Shown: piece by piece, positions 59,140 through 64,000 of the stretch | How the letters are laid out: every line of letters begins with the position of its first letter | How positions within the stretch are numbered: position 1 is the stretch's first letter | Source of the DNA: Burkholderiales bacterium | Lineage (GTDB): Bacteria; Pseudomonadota; Gammaproteobacteria; Burkholderiales; SG8-39 | Assembly: GCA_027493935.1 (NCBI GenBank) | Contig: JAOSJV010000001.1 | Coordinates: 1,550,001 to 1,614,000 of the forward strand | DNA: 64,000 nucleotides | Reading direction: 5' to 3' | The notes under the pieces: generated by a model | Databases searched by the model: none | What the model was told of the DNA's origin: nothing | The model's input: the letters and a program-made list of their open reading frames with translations, nothing else | Position numbers and translations under genes: made by a program

Positions 59140-62100
59140 CTATCCTTTCCAGTCGAACGGCTTGCCCTTGATCGCCTTGTAGTTCTCATCGAGCCTTTCT
59201 GACATCAGCACGATCGCGGCGATCCGTCGGGCCATCTCTGTGAAGTAGTCAACTTCGCTCATTGTCAGGTCTCGGCCGAGCAGTTTGCGCTCGCGGTACG
59301 AGAGCCATCTTTTCATCACCTGGTAACCGCCGATGGTGAAACTCCAGACATTGTCGGGGATGTTCTTCCAGTACCCGACCCTGTTGAGGTAAATGTCGTG
59401 AGTGCGCGAGCCGAGCGCGGGCGGCAGCCCCGGCGCCGCGCGGCTTTCTGCGCGACCTTTGCCTGGCATCGTGACGCCTTCCTTGCCGGCGTGGCCCCAG
59501 CCTGCCGTGATCCCAAGCTCTCCCTTCGACGGATCTAGCGCTCCGCCGCCGACGCGCGAGACGAGGGCCATGTCCCGCAGCGCAGGACGGATCGAACCGG
59601 TCGTTACGCCTTGCACAGCAGTGTCCACTTCTAGCAATGTAGCGACCTCCCGGCCGAGCGCAGCCGAGGCCAGGATGAGCTCAGGATGGGCCGGTAAAGG
59701 AACGCGTGGAAACCCCGTGCGGATGGCGGACCCGTTCTCCTCGAGCCACGCGGGGCTATAGCCGATCGCAAGTACGTGCCACCATAACAGCTGCGCGTGC
59801 TCAGGATCGAGATCCGGATCTTGGATACCGACGGCAGCTAGATAGCTGCGCGCGGCTACTGAGAGATTCGCTCCGTAACTCTCCACACCTAGGACCGTCG
59901 ATCGCCACCGTAGTGGGATCGACACGATATCCGGGTCCATCAAATGCAGCTCCGGAAGCGCGGAGCCGTAGTGCATCGGATGCCGCTCGTGGGGTCTGCG
60001 CCCGAAACGCCGCACGTGAAGGAAGGAGTTGCCGGACCAGTGCTGCTCGACTAGGTCGGGCCGCGGTTCATTCCATATTGGACGGACGGGAGACCAAAAA
60101 CACCATCGATTGTCAAATGGAGACGAACTGAATCGGTGAACCCCCGCTAGGTCGAAGGGTTGCGCGACCAGCGCGCGCTGTCTGCATTTTTCGGGATCAA
60201 AGCGCGCAGCACGTTTCATTAGCCCACCGCACGCTTGTCCCGCTTCGCCGTCGGAAACGGCCGGGTTGAGATAGGTCTTGATGCGCTCGATGAGCGGTTC
60301 CTTATCGATCGAGATCAGCGCACCGCGACGGTTCTCGTTTAGGCCGTACAGTGGCTCGTGCCCGCACAGCGCGGTCACCATCGGCCAGGAAAGATAGGCA
60401 GCAGACGATTGTTGCGGGAAGAAAGAGAGCCGGTTTGCGGGCGACGGCGATGCCAGCAAGTAGTGTGATGCTGCACTCTTGTCTTCCAAGCTGGCAAGGA
60501 GCGCTGCGCGACGATCGGCGGCCCGAGCTTGGTGCAAATCCTCGCGAAACATCACCTGGGCGCCAGTGGAGTGCGCCCCCTCCTTAACCCAAAGGGAAAT
60601 CGCAACGCCCTGTCGGATTCCCGGAGAAAAGCCAGGCACCGCGAACACAGTTTCGCTGGACCGGCCATCCGGCGCATACTCGGTGGCCTTCCGGTTACCG
60701 TGCATGTTCTCAAGCCAGAACCGATCGAAGTTCTCTAACAGGCGCTTGCGGAGCACGACAAACGAAGGCTCGCTGACCCATGAGTGGTTCGAGATGAAGC
60801 ACACGACTCCGCGCTTTGATCTCTCGGCGATCCTACGCTCGGCAAGACGGAAGAAGCGGATGTAGAGATCCTCGAGGTTGTATTTCTTGATCTTCCAGTC
60901 CCGCGTCAAGCCCTCTTTGTACGGTTCGATCAGATCCTGCTCCTCCCCCTGCGCGACGCCAGCGAAAGCGTTGTAGGGCGGATTCCCTAGAACAACGAGG
61001 ATCGGCTTGTCGAGCTTGACATGCTCAGCCGCTTCGCGCTCCTCCTCAAGCTCCGGGAAGAGGAGCTTCGCCTTGGCGCCTTCAGCCGGCCCCCATCCGG
61101 TTAGTGCGTTGGTGAGATAGACGCTCGCCCGCTCTGTTCCGGCCATCGGTGCGCCGAGCGACGCAAGCAGAAGCCCAATCTGGAGGTGCGACACGACGAA
61201 GGGCGCTGGCAGAATCTCGAAGCCGAAGATGCGTTCGGTCATCGCTTGCTTCAGACGCTGCGCGGCAAGCGCATCGGTACCTTTAGCCTCTAGCCGTCCG
61301 GCGATAACGCGCAGCGTCTCGACAAGGTATGCCCCCGTGCCACAGCACGGATCAAGCACGTAGACCTGTGGGTCGGCTAGACCGTCGGCGATACCCAATT
61401 CCGAGACGAGTACTTGTTCCACGCGCCGGACCATGTATTGCACGATCTCCTCCGGTGTATACCAAACCCCGAGCTCCTTTCTCAGCTTCGGGTCGAAGGC
61501 TTGAAGGAATGGCTCATAGAAGTACTGCACTGCGCGCCGATCCTCGAAGCGTTTGAAGAACTCCACACGGTCGACGCGGTTGAGAGCATTTGCCGCGTGA
61601 TCGAGAGGTTCCTCGAGCCCAAGTGGCTTGAGTCGTGCCGGCTGTGCGACCTGAGCGTAGAGCGCGCCGATCATTGGGACGTGAAGCGACCAGACGGCAC
61701 TGTGCCAGTCAAAGCGACCGCTTCCGCCCGACCGATGCCATAGGACCCACGCTGCAAAGAGACCGTAGAAGAGCGTTTGCACCAGAGTTGAACGGAAGAA
61801 ATGCTCGCCTTTCTGTCCTTCGAACTTCACGCCCAGGGCCTGTTCAAGCGCAGAGCGCAGCGTGTCGAGAGCAGGAAGCTGAGCCTGTTCGACTTGATAC
61901 AGGGCATCCCGAGCATATGAGGCGAGAAACCAGGCCACATCCTTCGGTTCAACCAAAGGCGCCGCATGAAGGAGCGTGCGGCGAATAAACTCAATGAAGG
62001 TGCGTTCTTGGGCGGCGGCAGCCTTATGCGGGTGTCTGGTCACCTCCCAGAAGGCCTTTGCATCCTTTGCCAGGGAGTACTGCTCTCGTCGCACGGTCTT

Positions 62101-62552
62101 TCCGTTCTCCTTGGCGAGTAGCCAGAAGTCGCGATAGTCGGTGACGAGGACGACGCCGTATTTCGCAAGGTAGCTCTGCACCTGCTCAGAGGCGGCAAGC
62201 TTCTCCAAGCTAGTCCCAGCGGGCTTGACTTCGATCACCCCCGCGACGGCATCTGTCCGAGCATCGGCTCGGATTCGAGACGCTTCTTGAACTGTTCTTC
62301 CGTGAAAAGCCCGCCGTCGGGCAGGCCGGCGCCACGGTTGGCGATATTGATCACGCACCGGACACGAGGCTTAACCTCGCGCCCGACGTCATTGAAGAGG
62401 GTCGATAGGGCGGGGTAGTAAGAGGTTTCCGGAACGTTAGCGCCGGTCTGTCGGATCTCGGCTAGTTCATTCAAGTACGCGACCAGCGGATGCGCCAACG
62501 GCCCCTCCCCTCGAGTAGTTCTACCGCTATTGTAACTATCATGACGTTTCAC
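59140..62552 (-). CDS. Type IIG restriction-modification enzyme (frameshifted)
   Basis: A large single-chain enzyme of ~1,137 residues. The N-terminal nuclease part (LAHPLVAYLNELAEIRQTGA, then GLPDGGLFTEEQFK and, after an indel, VIEVKPAG) gives a PD-ExK site. The methyltransferase part has ELGVWYTPEEIVQYMVRRVE, motif I LDPCCGTGAYLVE, and motif IV VVLGNPPYNAFAG (NPPY, N6-adenine). A long target-recognition region follows. One extra C at 62238-62242 separates the nuclease and methylase halves in the raw frame. Such enzymes need no separate specificity or restriction gene, and none is seen beside it. Confidence 0.88.
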
Positions 62553-62676
62553 CGCCCATTTTGCGGTCGCCGCGGTCGAGGTCGGCAGTCCGCAATTGGC
62601 TTTCAGTCACTCCATCTTCTCGGCGCACTCGTCCAGCACAAGCGGCCACGAGGTGAGCCTGGATTTCGCGACACGG

Positions 62677-64000
62677 TCAACTCGGTCGGCACTCCCCGCA
62701 CGGCCGATAACCAGCCCGACGCGCATCCGCACTTGACGCGAATGTAATTCTGTTTCGACTTGAAATCTTCCGGGCCCACCGGCAGCCTGGACGATGAAAC
62801 TTGGTGCGAATCCGGCTCCCGACGACCGCGGTACCCGCGACAGTGGGTTGTGGCGGTGTGGCGGGCACGTTTCGAGGGCTGCTTGCCGGAGTGGACACCG
62901 TCGTCGTGGACGACGGGAGGTAAGCAGGCCGACTGCGGCGGTCCAGTTCCTCTCTCACGGCAAACCACAGCCCGACTCCGAATGAGACGGAGAGGTACAC
63001 GAGCCACGTAACTCCGTAGTCGCTTCGCGACTCGGCTCCCATACCCACCAAGACAGAGTGGCTGATAGGGATTCCCAGGAACCCTATTGGAAAGAGGCAC
63101 GGAAAGACTGCGAAAAATAGCGCGTGCTTGATGCATGCATCCACCGGGAAGGGGGGCTTGGGCGGTGTAGTAGCTGGTTTCGGTGCAGAACCCGGTTGCG
63201 GTTGAGGCGGCCCCCAGGGGGGTACGGGACGAGTAGGCGTTCCACTGGCGCGACCGTCCCCAGGTCTTGGCTGTGTGGTGGGCGGTTGAACGGGGGGAGT
63301 TCCAGTCGCGACCTCGCGCGTCCTCGTCGTCACAGAAACGCCCGACGTCGCCCGCATCCAATCGGGCAACCGGGAAGGCTTCTCGCCCAAGTCGGCCAGC
63401 ATCGGCGCACCTTCAGGGCGGCCTCGACAAGCGTCCAATAGAGCTTCACACATCCGCCCGATATGCCCGCTTTCTCGCCGCAACATTCCAAAAAGCGCCG
63501 AACTGCTCGGATCCAGGAAATCCGCTCGCTTGAAGATCAGATTGTCATCGTGAAAGCGTTGCCAAAGCATGGGCTTCGACTTGAGTGCGATGAGCGACAG
63601 GTAGATCACAAGCGCAGAGAACCGGTCTAACCGAGCATCAAACGGGGCGTCAATGCGCTTGGGGTGTTGATACGCCCGATGTCCTTCCTCGCAAGCGCCT
63701 AGATGCGTCATTCCTGGTACAAACATGCCGTCGAGGTCGACAAGCCGCAGTTTCGGTCCTGGCTCCACGATCACGTTCCCGTGCTGAAGGTCTCCGTGCG
63801 CGACCCCGGCCTCTTTCAGCGCGCTGACTATTCGTAGCCATTGATCCGCGAGAAGGCCGAGTACGTCGCCTTTCCCAAGCACGTCCTCGACAAACACGTC
63901 CAAGCGAACACCTTGAATCCACTCCATCTGAATAACGGGGTAGCGCCGTCCGGCGATCAACACTTCCTCGGGTCGATACTCAAAATCCGCGATGCATGCG
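62677..64000 (-). CDS. Protein kinase with C-terminal Ada-like zinc motif (5' end beyond window)
   Basis: The frame is open to the window edge, so the N-lobe is incomplete. Kinase motifs: VAHGDLQHGNVIV (catalytic loop HGDLxxxN) and LRLVDLDGMFVPGM in place of DFG. A Pro/Thr-rich linker and two membrane segments (ALFFAVFPCLFPIGFLGIPI; WLVYLSVSFGVGLWFAV) follow. The tail FHRPGCRWARK then GYRPCGECRPS is an Ada-type Cys/Cys zinc motif. Kinases of this kind occur in TerY-P triads with a VWA protein and a PP2C phosphatase, linked to stress or phage defence; those partners would lie to the right, outside the window. Confidence 0.75.
   Translation of the reverse strand, partial: ACIADFEYRPEEVLIAGRRYPVIQMEWIQGVRLDVFVEDVLGKGDVLGLLADQWLRIVSALKEAGVAHGDLQHGNVIVEPGPKLRLVDLDGMFVPGMTHLGACEEGHRAYQHPKRIDAPFDARLDRFSALVIYLSLIALKSKPMLWQRFHDDNLIFKRADFLDPSSSALFGMLRRESGHIGRMCEALLDACRGRPEGAPMLADLGEKPSRLPDWMRATSGVSVTTRTREVATGTPPVQPPTTQPRPGDGRASGTPTRPVPPWGPPQPQPGSAPKPATTPPKPPFPVDACIKHALFFAVFPCLFPIGFLGIPISHSVLVGMGAESRSDYGVTWLVYLSVSFGVGLWFAVREELDRRSRPAYLPSSTTTVSTPASSPRNVPATPPQPTVAGTAVVGSRIRTKFHRPGCRWARKISSRNRITFASSADARRAGYRPCGECRPS

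Overview
The window is high-GC DNA from an environmental proteobacterium, most likely a betaproteobacterium. Gene families point that way: CusABC-type efflux, CusRS, multicopper oxidase, HicBA, and betaproteobacterial-style copper and tRNA sequences. It is an accessory region, not core chromosome. Many genes are interrupted by single-base frameshifts, mostly in G/C runs of 4-6 bases. The predicted protein resumes intact in another frame each time, so I read most of these as sequencing indels and annotate the genes across them.

The scaffold is a repeated rolling-circle element of the IS91/ISCR type. Its transposase lies on the minus strand. Its constant left end (CGAATAGGAATTTC, close to the ISCR oriIS when read on the minus strand) recurs at 3053, 25738, 30046 and 53759; a fifth copy enters at position 1. 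The right ends differ (930, 4343, 25964, 32122, 55835). The copies divide the window into modules.

(1) 931-3052: a hairpin-rich non-coding stretch, a RelE-like toxin-antitoxin pair and an IS1634-like transposase stump. (2) 4344-25737: a copper/silver defence cluster with CusRS, a cop-box operator, CusCFBA, multicopper oxidase, cupredoxin, TolC lipoprotein, a PII-like protein and DsbA/TlpA thiol proteins; a group II intron is inserted in it. (3) 25965-30045: cupin/LysR pair, a tRNA-Arg 3' fragment and a secreted protein. (4) 32123-53758: the central metabolic module, lying between two 2,077-bp direct repeats. It holds HicBA, a tRNA-Ser 3' fragment, a sigma-54 (NtrC-type) two-component system, a porphyrinogen oxidase, a universal-stress/PCP_red fusion, and a translationally coupled operon. 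The operon encodes a cytochrome bd-like oxidase, two c-type cytochromes, an NxrA-like periplasmic molybdopterin enzyme, a 91-residue unknown, an NxrB-like ferredoxin subunit, a TorD-like chaperone and a heme-b gamma subunit. An IS110 element and a radical-SAM/PCP_red protein follow. (5) 55836-64000: a truncated phage prohead protease, then a defence-like island: an AAA ATPase coupled to a 150-residue partner, a secreted nuclease, a type IIG restriction-modification enzyme and a protein kinase that runs off the window.

How it fits together: module 4 looks like a self-contained nitrite/nitrate (NXR-type) respiratory unit with its own maturation, heme genes and regulation. A sigma-54 promoter candidate and inverted-repeat activator sites sit in the 411-bp divergent intergenic region, and the matching GAFTGA regulator is encoded in the same module. 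The unit is bounded by directly repeated ISCR-like elements, which suggests it can be mobilised. The same repeats could instead be points of misassembly, and this must be excluded first.
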